The position numbers and the translations under genes are program-made. The notes under the pieces are model-generated. The model saw nothing but the letters and a program-made list of their open reading frames with translations. It was not told the origin of the DNA and ran no database searches. A stretch of 64,000 nucleotides of DNA from Pycnococcus provasolii (Eukaryota; Chlorophyta; Pseudoscourfieldiophyceae; Pseudoscourfieldiales; Pycnococcaceae), in assembly GCA_938743325.2 (NCBI GenBank), contig OW568862.1:721501-785500 (forward strand), read 5' to 3'. Shown one piece after another: positions 54,739 to 64,000 of this stretch (position 1 is the stretch's first letter; each line of letters begins with the position of its first letter).

Positions 54739-56229
54739 ATGTCGACCGCGCGCGCCTTCTACCGCGTCGGCGACGAGGTGGTCGCCACCATCAACGATGA
54801 CGTGCACGGCGAGCTGCGGCGCGCGTGCGGTATCGAGGAGACATTTTTGGTGTCGAACTTCGATTTTAGTGCGCTCGGAGATGGAGGGGGCAAGGGCGGG
54901 AGTGCAATTGCCATGACAAGTGATGGACGCTTCTTCGTCAAGGAGCTGTCGAGCAGCGACCACGCCGTGCTCGCAGACCGCGAGATGGTGCAGAGCTTGG
55001 CGCGACATCTCATATCCTCAGCATCGTCGGAGGATGGGGGGACTGAAATCGGTAGCTTATTGTCGCGACCTGTTCTGCACTTCACGCGCCGACTACGTGG
55101 AGGGCCAAGCTGGAGTCCGCGCGCATCATCCGTGGGAGGCTGGGTGACGACGACGTCCGAACAACAGACAAGCACACCACCAAAACTTTGTCACGATGAT
55201 GACATGATTGACAACAACGATGCACGCGTAGTGGACAATGTTGCGGATGCCAAGCGTCCCAACAAGGTGATCTTCTACGCCGTCTGGACGAACGTCATCT
55301 ACTGCCGCAAACTCCGAGCCACCATTCCGGGCCCGGTGGTGGCGGCGTGCTGTGACTCCAGCATCGGCGGCGAGCGTGGTGAGCTGCCGCCACTCCAAGG
55401 ACATCATAACGACACCTTCAACGACGACACTAACCTCCTGAGGCGGTGGAGCAGCGCCGCGGCTGCTGATGACAATGGCGTGAGCCTCAATCGTTTCCAC
55501 GCTGAGCAGGCTGCTGCTGGGAGTAGTGTGATGCCGTCGTCGTCTACAGTATCATCCGCCGTCGTGCGTCCATTCGACGAGGTTTACGATATTAAAGGAT
55601 CGGCAGACGACAAATTGCTCTACGAAAGAGGAAGGAGGATTGCCGAGTCTCACAAGAGATGCTACCGAGTTGGCTGGATGATCTGCGAGGCGACGTACCG
55701 GTGCATGATACCTCCCACCAGGCAATGCTATCTCGCTGGCAAGTATCGTGCGCGTGTTATGCAGTTCTACGTGGAAAAGGAGGATCGCGACATGCTGCTT
55801 CGGACGATGGAACGCGATGTGGCGTGGTTGGAGCAGCACGGCTTGATGGATTACAGTCTCGTCGTCGCACGCTCATTTGCACATTCGCGTGAGGAGGCTG
55901 TGAGCTGCGTCGATGCAGATATGGCGACTACTACTGCTGCTGCTGCTTTCACGGACGACTACAAGCGCTTTTCTCCTCTCGCAGCAGCAGCAAGCGAGAG
56001 GAACCTTGGTACACGTGCCCCACCTCTCGTGTGTCACACATCGGAAGGCAGGTACGAGATGTGCCACGTGGGCCTGATTGACTACCTTCAAAAGTGGACA
56101 TTCCATAAGCAGGTGGCTCACCTCATCAAGGCGAGTGTCGCACCACGTCCCATCTCTACCATACCACCAAGAGCATACGCTCGACAGTTTCTCAACGACA
56201 TGCACAGCCGCTGGACGATCATTGAGTGA
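54739..56229 (+). CDS. Phosphatidylinositol phosphate kinase
   Basis: I choose the ATG at 54739 (MSTARAFYRVGDEV), giving 496 residues. The catalytic domain is nearly the whole protein: DGRFFVKELSSSDHAVL holds the ATP-contacting lysine, YDIKGS at 284-288 matches the DLKGS-type motif, LMDYSLVV has the catalytic Asp371, and IDYLQKWTFHKQVAHLIK and ISTIPPRAYARQFL match the C-terminal activation region. Inserts of 130 low-complexity residues split the N-lobe from the C-lobe. There are no MORN repeats, FYVE or other accessory domains, so it is a minimal PIP5K/PIP4K-type enzyme that makes PI(4,5)P2 or a related lipid. An AAACCCCGAA element lies at 54521-54530. Substrate class not decided. Confidence 0.85.
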   Translation: MSTARAFYRVGDEVVATINDDVHGELRRACGIEETFLVSNFDFSALGDGGGKGGSAIAMTSDGRFFVKELSSSDHAVLADREMVQSLARHLISSASSEDGGTEIGSLLSRPVLHFTRRLRGGPSWSPRASSVGGWVTTTSEQQTSTPPKLCHDDDMIDNNDARVVDNVADAKRPNKVIFYAVWTNVIYCRKLRATIPGPVVAACCDSSIGGERGELPPLQGHHNDTFNDDTNLLRRWSSAAAADDNGVSLNRFHAEQAAAGSSVMPSSSTVSSAVVRPFDEVYDIKGSADDKLLYERGRRIAESHKRCYRVGWMICEATYRCMIPPTRQCYLAGKYRARVMQFYVEKEDRDMLLRTMERDVAWLEQHGLMDYSLVVARSFAHSREEAVSCVDADMATTTAAAAFTDDYKRFSPLAAAASERNLGTRAPPLVCHTSEGRYEMCHVGLIDYLQKWTFHKQVAHLIKASVAPRPISTIPPRAYARQFLNDMHSRWTIIE

Positions 56230-56441
56230 ACAAACATTTTGTCTTTCGTTTCGGGAGGATTTTTGGAGAATCATTTTGGTTTTAGAATAGAAATCTTACG
56301 TTTTATGGTTATTTGGAGTAACACGTAATTTGGTAAATGTTTTAATACTACCCCCAAATAATACGTATTTATCTCCTTCGTCTCTATTAGTCAGCTAGGT
56401 CAAAAGGGCACTAAAAATTGCAGGCAGAGGGGCGCAAACGC

Positions 56442-57605
56442 TTATTCGAGCTGCTTGACAGTCTCCCACGTGAAGTCGGGGTCGTCGCGTCCGAAGTGGC
56501 CGTACGCAGCCGTCTTCTGGTAGCGCTTGTTGCCTCCACGCTTGAGGTCGAGGTTCTTTCCAATCATACCCGGGCGGAAGTCGAAGTGCTTCTTCACGAG
56601 GGCGAGGATCTCCTGGTCCGACTTGGCTCCCGTTCCGTACGTGTCAACGAACACGGAGAGCGGCTCGGCGACGCCAATGGCGTACGACACCTGCACGAGG
56701 GCACGGCGCGCGAGCTTCGACGCGACGATCGACTTGGCCGCCTGGCGGACAATGTAGGCACCCGAGCGGTCCACCTTCGTGGGGTCCTTGCCCGAGAACG
56801 CGCCTCCTCCGTGCGCGCCCCAGCCTCCGTACGTGTCGATGATGATCTTGCGTCCCGTGAGGCCGGCATCTCCGTGCGGTCCTCCGATGACGAAGCGGCC
56901 CGACGGGTTGATGTGGTAGATGGTGTCCTTGTCAAGGTACTTCGCCGGGACGACCGGCTTGATGACGTGCTCGTGGATGTCCGCGGCGATCTTGTCGTTC
57001 GTCACCGTCTCGTCGTGCTGCGTGGAGAGCAGGATCGTGTGCACGCGGATCGGCACCATGGCGCCGCCCTCGTTCTTGTACTCGACCGTCACCTGCGTCT
57101 TGCCGTCAGGGCGCAACCACGGGCAGACTCCGTTCTTGCGCACCTCCGTGAGCTTGTATCCGAGCTGCGTCGCGAGCACGTGCGTGAGCGGCATGAGCTC
57201 GGGCGTCTCGTCCGTGGCGTATCCGAACATGTGGCCCTGGTCGCCGGCGCCGATCTCCTCGAGCGCCTTGGTTCCCATGCCGTGCACACCCTGGCCGATA
57301 TCGGGGGACTGCTCCTCGAGCTGCACCATAACCTTGCACGTCTTGTAGTCAAGGCCCTTCTCGGGAGCGTCGAAGCCGATCTCCTTGCAAGCCTGGCGCA
57401 CAACCTTCTCGTAGTCCACCTTCGCCTTGGTGGTGATCTCGCCGAACACCATCACCATGCCCGTCTTGGAGCACGTCTCGCAGGCAACCTTGGAGTCAGG
57501 GTCCTGCTCGAGCACGGCGTCAAGCACGGCATCGGACACCTGATCGCAGAGCTTGTCAGGGTGTCCCTCGTTCACGGACTCGGAGGTGAAAAGGAAGGTC
57601 GTCAT
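56442..57605 (-). CDS. METK: S-adenosylmethionine synthetase
   Basis: The frame starts [21 protein letters not shown] and encodes 387 residues, the normal length. ATP- and methionine-binding motifs are intact: GHPDK (14-18), [12 protein letters not shown] and [16 protein letters not shown], with the C-terminal HFGRDD. The enzyme joins ATP and methionine to make S-adenosylmethionine in the cytosol as a dimer or tetramer. Codon use is strongly biased to G/C third positions, as expected of a highly expressed gene, and this explains a 404-residue mirror frame on the other strand. A possible 5' leader intron (acceptor-like TTTTTAG 12 bases before the ATG) is not proven. Confidence 0.96.
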   Translation of the reverse strand: MTTFLFTSESVNEGHPDKLCDQVSDAVLDAVLEQDPDSKVACETCSKTGMVMVFGEITTKAKVDYEKVVRQACKEIGFDAPEKGLDYKTCKVMVQLEEQSPDIGQGVHGMGTKALEEIGAGDQGHMFGYATDETPELMPLTHVLATQLGYKLTEVRKNGVCPWLRPDGKTQVTVEYKNEGGAMVPIRVHTILLSTQHDETVTNDKIAADIHEHVIKPVVPAKYLDKDTIYHINPSGRFVIGGPHGDAGLTGRKIIIDTYGGWGAHGGGAFSGKDPTKVDRSGAYIVRQAAKSIVASKLARRALVQVSYAIGVAEPLSVFVDTYGTGAKSDQEILALVKKHFDFRPGMIGKNLDLKRGGNKRYQKTAAYGHFGRDDPDFTWETVKQLE

Positions 57606-59525
57606 ATTTTCTGTGATCTAAAAATGTGGTAAAGAAATAAGAAATCTGAGGATCGATGTGTTTTGGATAATGATCGACGATCGTGGGGAGAAGTGATGGG
57701 TGTGAGTTTTTTTGTTTTCGTGGAGACGTGGAATCTCTTGTGCGCAATAAAGCCATGTTGTCTGGTGCGCGCGAACCACCACCACCACCACCTCCCCCCC
57801 AAACCGAGACCCGCGCACGGGGTTTCGCACACCACCAACATTCGCACGAATGTTAGATCGCAAGAAATGATCATCACCGAACATCATCAAAGAATCATCA
57901 AAGAACAAAGCACAAGAGCACCACCTAACCCCCCACAAAGCACAACAGCATACTGCACAACAGAGCACCACAGAGCACACCAGCACACCAGAGCACCACA
58001 GAGGACAAGCATACACAAGCCAACAATACACACAGGAACGTACCGATGGGGAGTGAAGAATGAATGAAGAGCAAGATGCTACCCAAGCAAGATGGGTGCC
58101 CCCGCGCGATCCGATCGGGGCGGTGCTCCGCGGGGGCAGAGCAAAAGGGCCGGGCCGCCGCGCCCCCAAGCCCCCCCCCCATGCATGTGGCCTTCTCTTC
58201 CCTAACCGAAAACGGGAGGTCCACAACAGCCGCCTACTATACGGGGTCCGTTCGTTCCTTGAGGGACTTCCGCATACGGTTCGCTGAAATGAACCGGGGT
58301 CCCCTTTTTTCATCCCGATGGACCTAACCGATGGACCAAACCAGTTGCATTTCATAACAAAAGCTTCCAGAAACACCCTTTGGCTTTCTTCCCTCCTTTG
58401 GAGAGGGGATACCGGTTTGGGGTTCGGGGTTGACAATATTTTATTATTTTATGCACGAGTTGCCTGGGGTTTTTCTTTGGATGACGTTTTCCCTTCCCTT
58501 TTTCTCGGGCTTTGTTGTGTTTTTTTCGTACAGTAGGGCCTGTTTGACTGTTGGCGTGAGCGCGCGGAATGATAGAAAACCAACCCCTTCATGGTCGTGT
58601 GCACAAGGTGGCGGAGCGAGCACAGGGAGTGGGAAATGCCTACATTTTGGGTCGGGAGTCCGTGACGCTCTTGTGGGCACTTTTCTTCTCTTTCCAGCTT
58701 TGAACGCTTGCATCAGTCCCCACGGAAAATAGCCTCAAACTTGCAACTGGGGGTTTCGGATGTTTTGCATGGCAAATAATGGGTTTTCTAAATTTTTTCC
58801 TTCGGCAACCAACGGCTCGGATTGCTCCTCACCAAGGGAAGGACGACAGTGCAGGACTGCAAGGAACGGAAGGTTTCCGCCCGTTGCGTCTGGTGCTTGC
58901 CAACTTCACCTCAGTCCTCACGGCTCACAATCCACAAAGACCAGAGACTATGGTGGTCAAACTTTTCTCCCCCCTTTTTACCAGACGGCCGAAGCGCGCG
59001 CCTTCCTAAGGTAGGACCACGCAAATTTCCCGTCCTCTGGGATGAAAAAACAAGTCATGATGAACCAACCCAATGATCATGACAATAAGGCCATTCCTCC
59101 TACTGTAAGGTTATGAACATATGTGAGTGCTGGTAAAAGGCCCCACCTGGGCTGCCTGCCCTTGCCTCATCTAAGGTAAGGTAACCTTAGGTGACGTGAT
59201 TTCGCGTGATTTTATTTTTGTCGATTCACGTGCTTTGCCAGGCGTAAAGGTAATAGAAAGCTGGTCTGAAATGCAAGCCTGCACTCTTAAAGTCGGAACT
59301 CACTTGGAAGGAAGCATCCTTATTGGCGCGCTCCTCCCAACTGCCCAAGGCCTCTCCTGGCAAGCTCGAAACCTCCCTCTGAAGGCAAGCTCGAAAGCCA
59401 TTGGGGGCAGAAGTGCCTTGCCCATCCCTCGAGGCTCGAACCTCTTAAGGTAAGAGTTTCTTAAGGGCGGTTTCTGAAATCTCGTGCTCGGTCATTTATC
59501 GCCTGCCTTGCCTCGGTAGATATAT
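57606..59525. other. 1.9-kb divergent spacer with no recognisable gene
   Basis: The longest spacer, between S-adenosylmethionine synthetase (minus) and the KCBP kinesin (plus). Features: a CA-rich stretch with CACCAGAGCACCACAGAG repeats (57930-58010), C-rich runs (58167-58180), TTCGGGGTTG at 58423-58432, and a direct repeat GGCAAGCTCGAAA (about 59359 and 59385). Open frames of up to 272 codons on the minus strand have no domain and I do not call them. Confidence 0.6.
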
Positions 59526-62500
59526 ATGTCCACGCCAATGCGCTCCCCCGGTGGCCCCGGCTCCCCAGGAGGCGAGTACGATCCGTCCACACCGCTCAGC
59601 TCCACAGACGCAGTCACCTCAGGCATGGATGCCGCTATCCTGGAGAGATTTCAAGTCGACGCTTTTTTGAAAGCGGCCGGAGGAGGGGGCAAGGGTATCA
59701 TGGGAAGAATGTTCGGCGGACGCAACAAAACACCCACGTCGTCTTCAAAAGGTGGCGCCGAAGGGGGATCAGGACCACCGACCGTCGAGGACATGTTCAC
59801 GTACAGCCCAGACGGCATACCGACGTCTCTCCTCAAACTCGGATCCGAGGCGACGCAAAAAGCTGTCAAGATGTTCGACAACATACTCAAGTACATCGAC
59901 ACGGACAGCCTCACGCCGTCCGAAAGCGTGCTTCTGGCGCAGAAGATTCTCTCCGCCGTTCTCAAGCGACCTGAGCTCAGAGACGAGATCTACGCGCAGC
60001 TCATGAAGCAAACACGCGCCAACCCCTCCGTCGAGTCGCAGACAAGGTGCTGGGAGCTGCTCTTCCTCGTCGCCAGCTGCTCGCCACCGTCGAAAGACTT
60101 CACCGCGTACACGTCCGAGTACGTGCACAGCTGCTCCTCGTCCGAGACGGCGCCCGACCGCGTGCGCTCGTATGCCGAGCGTGCTTGGAAGTCGATGAAA
60201 ACAACCGCCAAGAGCGGCCCACGCCGATTCGTGCCCTCGCCGGAGGAAATCGAGGCGGCCAAGGTGAACCGACGGCTCACCACCATCGTCTTCTTCCTCG
60301 ACGACACGTTCGAAGAGCTCACGTACGACCTCACGACAACCGTGATCGACGGCGTCGAGGCTCTCAGCCGCATAATCCGACTCCAAAGCTACCAGACGTT
60401 CTCCTTCTTCGCCGCGCGCAAGACTGTCACGAGGAAACTCCTGCGAGGAAGCGACAAGGATGGCGAAGACGACGAGCGGCACATCTTCCTCGACGACAAC
60501 AGGTTCATCGCCGACATCGTCGCCGAGTTCCGAAGCACGCGCGCGGACAAGAGGGAACCAACGCAGTGCAAGCTCCTCTTCAAGAAGCGCATGTTCCGAG
60601 AGACGGACGAGGCGATCAGTGAGCCGATGTTCATAAACCTAAGCTACGTGCAAGCGCAGCACGACTACCTCGCCGGCAACTACCCCGTCGGCCGCGAGGA
60701 TGCGTGCCAGCTCGCCGCGCTGCAGATCCATGCCGAGCAGGGATCCGCGCTTGTCGACAACATGCAGCAGCTCGACGAGGCGATCGAGAGGTACTTCAGC
60801 AGGCAGACGCTCATGTCGCGGCCGCGCGAGGAGTGGCTCAGCGAGCTAAACGCGCGCTACAAGACGCTCGAGCATTTCACGAAGGACGACGCGCGCATGC
60901 AGATGCTGCGCATCCTCCGCGCGCTGCCGTACGGCAATTCCATCTTCTTCCAATGCCGTCGCATCGAGGATCCCATTGGTCTGCTGCCTGGCAAGCTCAT
61001 CCTGGGCATCAACAAGCGAGGCGTGCACTTCTTCCGGCCAAACCCCAAGGAGTACCTGCACAGCGCCGAGCTTCGAGACATCATGCAATTCGGATCGTCG
61101 CAGAGCGCAGTGTTCTTCAAGATGCGCGTCGCGGGTGTGCTACATATCTTCCAGTTCGAAACCAAGGAGGGGGAGGACATCTGCGTCGCGCTGCAGACGC
61201 ACATCAACGACGTCATGATGAAGCGGTACCAAAAGGCACGTTCGATGTCATCGGCGCCGGAGGCGCAGGCGGCGGCTGCACGCGCTCAAAAGGATGGCGT
61301 TCCTGGCCAGCCGAGCAACGCACTGCAGGAGCAGATGAAGGAGGTGATTGCGAACGCGAATTCAAAGGCGGATCAGATTGCGAAGGAGAAGGCTACCGTG
61401 GAGCAGGAGCGAGATCAGGCTCTCGAAAAAGTCAACGAGCTGCAGGATCAGCTCGCGCACGCCGCCTCGTCGGGTGGTGGCGGTGGCGGCGGCGATGCCG
61501 AGCTCATCGCCGAGCTCGCTGACACGAAGACCAAGTTGGCGGAGGCGGAGCTCGCTCTCGCCAAGGCGGAGGACGCCGCCGCCGCGGGTGGCGGAAAGCC
61601 TTCCGGCGGTGGAGGGGCATCTAGCGCGCATCTCGCAAAGTTGGAGAAGAAGATGACGGATCAGAGCAAGGAGATCAAGGACCTGACGGAGAAGCTTCGA
61701 AGTTCCGAGGCGATCAAACAGCAGAACCAAAAGGACAAGGTGACGATCGAGGGCAAGCTGAAGCGAATCGAGGCGCAGAAGGATGGCGACGCGAAGAAGC
61801 TTAACGAAAAGAATGAAAAGCTGGTGAAGGAGGCTGAGGCGGCGAAAGCCGCCGCCGAGGCGAAGGCGCTTGCTATCGCCGACGACCTGGCGACAGCGCA
61901 GAAGATGCTTGACGAGAAGGCGGAGATGACTGCCGAATTTGAGGCGCTCAAGACCGAGGTGGAGGAGCTGCGCGAGATCAAGGAGGATGTCAAGAGGAAG
62001 GAGGCGCAGCAGGCGAAGATCATCAACGACCAGGCTTCGAAGCTCGCGGAGCTCGAGGGTCTCTACAAGGAGGAGCAGACGATGCGAAAGAGGTACTTCA
62101 ACCAGATTGAGGACATGAAGGGCAAGATTCGCGTCTACGCACGCACGCGTCCCATTTCGGACAAGGAGACGAAAGAAGGTCAGAACATCGCGCTGAAATT
62201 CCCCGACCCATTCACGTTGGAGCACCCGTGGAAGGAGGAGAAGAAGCCACGTTCGTACCAATTCGACGCAGTGTTTGACGGCACGGCGAGCCAAGATAAG
62301 GTGTTCGAGGACACCAAGTACCTCGTGCAGAGCGCCATCGACGGCTACAACGTGTGCATCTTCGCGTACGGCCAAACGGGAAGTGGGAAGACGCACACGA
62401 TCAACGGTTCGGCGAGCTCGCCTGGCCTGACGCCACGCGCGATTGAGGAGCTCTTCAACATCATCGAGCGCGATGGAGCCAAGTTCACGTACAAGCTGAA

Positions 62501-63254
62501 CGTGTATATGCTCGAGCTTTACCAGGAGACCCTGCTCGACCTTCTTTATGTGCCGCCGAAGACGACCGGTCCCCAAAAGCCTGAACCTCCGAAGCTGGAG
62601 ATCAAGAAGGACAAGCAGGGCTTGGTGACGGTGCTAAATGCAGAGACACGAGACGTTGCCTCCGTTCGGGAGCTTCAGGCTGTTCTCGACACGGGAATGA
62701 AACAGCGGCACGTGGCGGGCACACAGATGAACCGAGAGTCGAGCCGCAGTCACCTCGTCATTGGGATCGTGATCGAGTCGACGAACCTGCAGACACAGGC
62801 AGTTGGCAAGGGAAAGCTCAGCTTCGTGGACTTGGCGGGATCGGAGAGGGTGAAAAAGTCCGGAAGCTCAGGAGAACAGTTGAAGGAGGCACAGGCAATC
62901 AACAAGAGCCTGAGCGCTCTAGGCGATGTCATCAGCAGCCTGGCTAGTGAGGCAGTGCACATTCCCTACCGAAATCACAAGCTGACCATGCTCATGTCCG
63001 ACTCGCTGGGTGGCAACGCTAAGACGCTCATGTTCGTGAACGTTTCGCCCTCCGACGGCAACCTCGACGAGACGCAGAACTCGCTGCTCTACGCTCAGCG
63101 CGTGCGCACCATCATCAACGACGCGTCGAAGAACCTTTCGTCGAAGGAAGTGGCGGCACTGAAGAAAAAGCTGGAGTACTGGCGCGAGAAGGCAGGCGAG
63201 ATGGGTGTTGAACTTGAGGACATTGACGATGCGAAGTTCAAGGCGTCAGGTTAG
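59526..63254 (+). CDS. KCBP: KCBP-type kinesin (kinesin-14 with MyTH4-FERM tail)
   Basis: The ATG is at 59526 and the protein has 1242 residues, the usual size. In order: a Gly/Pro-rich start, a MyTH4 domain (about 95-240: LLKLGSEATQKAVKMFDNIL, AQKILSAVLKRPELRDEIYA), a FERM domain (about 250-570, with TIVFFLDDTFEELTYDLTTT and an FLRP-type C lobe), a coiled coil (about 600-870), and a C-terminal motor (MKGKIRVYARTRPISDKE) with the P-loop GQTGSGKT (949-956), NRESSRSH and LSFVDLAGSER. The end, SSKEVAALKKKLEYWREKAG, is the basic amphipathic region that binds calmodulin and shuts the motor off with Ca2+. KCBP moves to microtubule minus ends and is known from the green lineage. Very firm. Confidence 0.96.
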   Translation: MSTPMRSPGGPGSPGGEYDPSTPLSSTDAVTSGMDAAILERFQVDAFLKAAGGGGKGIMGRMFGGRNKTPTSSSKGGAEGGSGPPTVEDMFTYSPDGIPTSLLKLGSEATQKAVKMFDNILKYIDTDSLTPSESVLLAQKILSAVLKRPELRDEIYAQLMKQTRANPSVESQTRCWELLFLVASCSPPSKDFTAYTSEYVHSCSSSETAPDRVRSYAERAWKSMKTTAKSGPRRFVPSPEEIEAAKVNRRLTTIVFFLDDTFEELTYDLTTTVIDGVEALSRIIRLQSYQTFSFFAARKTVTRKLLRGSDKDGEDDERHIFLDDNRFIADIVAEFRSTRADKREPTQCKLLFKKRMFRETDEAISEPMFINLSYVQAQHDYLAGNYPVGREDACQLAALQIHAEQGSALVDNMQQLDEAIERYFSRQTLMSRPREEWLSELNARYKTLEHFTKDDARMQMLRILRALPYGNSIFFQCRRIEDPIGLLPGKLILGINKRGVHFFRPNPKEYLHSAELRDIMQFGSSQSAVFFKMRVAGVLHIFQFETKEGEDICVALQTHINDVMMKRYQKARSMSSAPEAQAAAARAQKDGVPGQPSNALQEQMKEVIANANSKADQIAKEKATVEQERDQALEKVNELQDQLAHAASSGGGGGGGDAELIAELADTKTKLAEAELALAKAEDAAAAGGGKPSGGGGASSAHLAKLEKKMTDQSKEIKDLTEKLRSSEAIKQQNQKDKVTIEGKLKRIEAQKDGDAKKLNEKNEKLVKEAEAAKAAAEAKALAIADDLATAQKMLDEKAEMTAEFEALKTEVEELREIKEDVKRKEAQQAKIINDQASKLAELEGLYKEEQTMRKRYFNQIEDMKGKIRVYARTRPISDKETKEGQNIALKFPDPFTLEHPWKEEKKPRSYQFDAVFDGTASQDKVFEDTKYLVQSAIDGYNVCIFAYGQTGSGKTHTINGSASSPGLTPRAIEELFNIIERDGAKFTYKLNVYMLELYQETLLDLLYVPPKTTGPQKPEPPKLEIKKDKQGLVTVLNAETRDVASVRELQAVLDTGMKQRHVAGTQMNRESSRSHLVIGIVIESTNLQTQAVGKGKLSFVDLAGSERVKKSGSSGEQLKEAQAINKSLSALGDVISSLASEAVHIPYRNHKLTMLMSDSLGGNAKTLMFVNVSPSDGNLDETQNSLLYAQRVRTIINDASKNLSSKEVAALKKKLEYWREKAGEMGVELEDIDDAKFKASG

Positions 63255-63437
63255 GCGATCTATCGCCTAATTTGTTTTTGCCACCCGTACTTTTCACTTG
63301 CACGTACACTGACATTTCTTTAAAAAAACCGTTCTATTTACATTTTATAGTTGCACATGTACATGTTGTCTCCCCCACCTACAACACTACCACGTTACCC
63401 TGGTGTGATTATCGTAGTTACAAAAGAAAAAATGTTT

Positions 63438-64000
63438 TTAATCTCCTCGCCTTTTTCGACGTTTCTTTGACCATTTCTTGGCTTCGAGTTTACCAGCGAT
63501 TCCGACGCGATCGCCAGCCATTCCTGCGCGATCGCGCTTCGTTTCATCGCGCTTTCGCTTGCTAACATGAGGTCTCGCCGGACGATTCGCCACTTCTCGG
63601 CCGCGAAGGTAGTCAGGAAAGTGAGCAAGCTCAGGGTTGACGGTGGCGTGGTTGCCGCCAAGAGGTCCCGTTCTACGCAGCAGATCACGATCACGATCCT
63701 TCAGCTTCGCACCCGCACCACTCGTCTCCGCCAACGCCTCTGCACGGAGCAGCGCAAGTCTAAGCTCGCGCTTGCGGTACTCGTAAACACGCTGTTTGGT
63801 GATGAGACGGGCAACGTCATCTGCACGATACTGCAGCGCTGCCGCTAATTTTCGAATGCGACCAGTCGCTTCGTGCTCTTGAAGGGATCGAGAACTTGGA
63901 GTCGTCGATGCCGACGCCGCAGCCGCAGCCGCAGCCGCCGTGGAAGTAGCTCCCGATGTTCCGCTTGCTCCCGCAATCCGAGAGCGCCACTCGCCATCGA
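63438..64000 (-). CDS. Basic nuclear-type protein, C-terminal part (cut by window edge)
   Basis: A minus-strand frame is open from the right edge to the stop at 63440-63438, giving 186 visible residues. It has an Ala-rich run (AAAAAAAASAS), a helical block rich in Arg and Leu (RIRKLAAALQYRADDVARLI then TKQRVYEYRKRELRLALLRAE), and a strongly basic end (KRKRDETKRDR, KKWSKKRRKRRGD). The closing basic clusters look like a bipartite nuclear signal. The helical block could bind RNA or protein, but I do not recognise a family. The start lies beyond the window. It converges with the kinesin gene. Confidence 0.65.
   Translation of the reverse strand, partial: DGEWRSRIAGASGTSGATSTAAAAAAAASASTTPSSRSLQEHEATGRIRKLAAALQYRADDVARLITKQRVYEYRKRELRLALLRAEALAETSGAGAKLKDRDRDLLRRTGPLGGNHATVNPELAHFPDYLRGREVANRPARPHVSKRKRDETKRDRAGMAGDRVGIAGKLEAKKWSKKRRKRRGD

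Noticed and set aside
57618-58436. 272-codon minus-strand frame upstream of SAM synthetase
   Set aside because: Cys/Trp/Leu-rich low-complexity translation from CA-rich repeats; no domain, and it covers the likely promoter and leader.

Overview
This is nuclear DNA from a small, gene-dense, intron-poor eukaryote, most likely a prasinophyte-like green alga. The lineage evidence is a KCBP-type kinesin (MyTH4-FERM-coiled coil-C-terminal motor), a CYP97B carotenoid-hydroxylase-family P450, a group A-like (ABA-type) bZIP factor, a nuclear PsbM-like photosystem II subunit with a two-part plastid/thylakoid presequence, a plastid fatty acid desaturase, a plant-type MUS81, and TGTAA downstream of several stop codons (the chlorophyte poly(A) signal). 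I cannot name a species. The window holds about 32 genes, two of them cut by the window edges. Four genes have a recognisable GT-AG intron that splits the coding frame, and uL1 has one directly after its start codon.

Layout. 1-11 kb: a partial MFS transporter, a PHINT-type repeat protein, a plastid membrane protein, an orphan serine-hydrolase-like protein, a golgin-84-like tether, a secreted Cys-rich protein and an SDR nucleotide-sugar epimerase. 11-18 kb: a Bet1-like SNARE, then ribosomal proteins uL1 and uL10 (P0) from one divergent promoter, and two unrecognised proteins. 18-26 kb: a long gene-free stretch, a membrane protein, the bZIP factor, an ATG22-family transporter and a DCC-family thiol protein. 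26-35 kb: a large beta-rich protein of unknown function, PsbM, a peroxisomal sarcosine-oxidase-like enzyme, an acidic protein and the TFIIF alpha subunit. 35-46 kb: a plastid desaturase, a GT25-like glycosyltransferase, a second PHINT-repeat protein, MUS81 and CYP97B. 46-64 kb: an ionotropic-glutamate-receptor-like channel, an unrecognised two-exon protein, a C2HC zinc-finger protein, a phosphatidylinositol-phosphate kinase, S-adenosylmethionine synthetase, the KCBP kinesin and the 3' end of a basic nuclear-type protein.

The genes do not form an operon or one pathway. The strongest organising signal is in the spacers. All five (C)CCTAA-type telomere-like arrays lie between divergently transcribed genes, and a separate AAACCCCGAA motif recurs just upstream of several genes. 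Both look like promoter elements. Other points of interest are a P0 protein that stops before the usual stalk tail, a nuclear psbM, a glutamate-receptor-like channel whose pore segment matches no standard filter, and two related PHINT-repeat proteins about 39 kb apart. All function calls rest on reading translated sequence and recalled family motifs; no database search was run.
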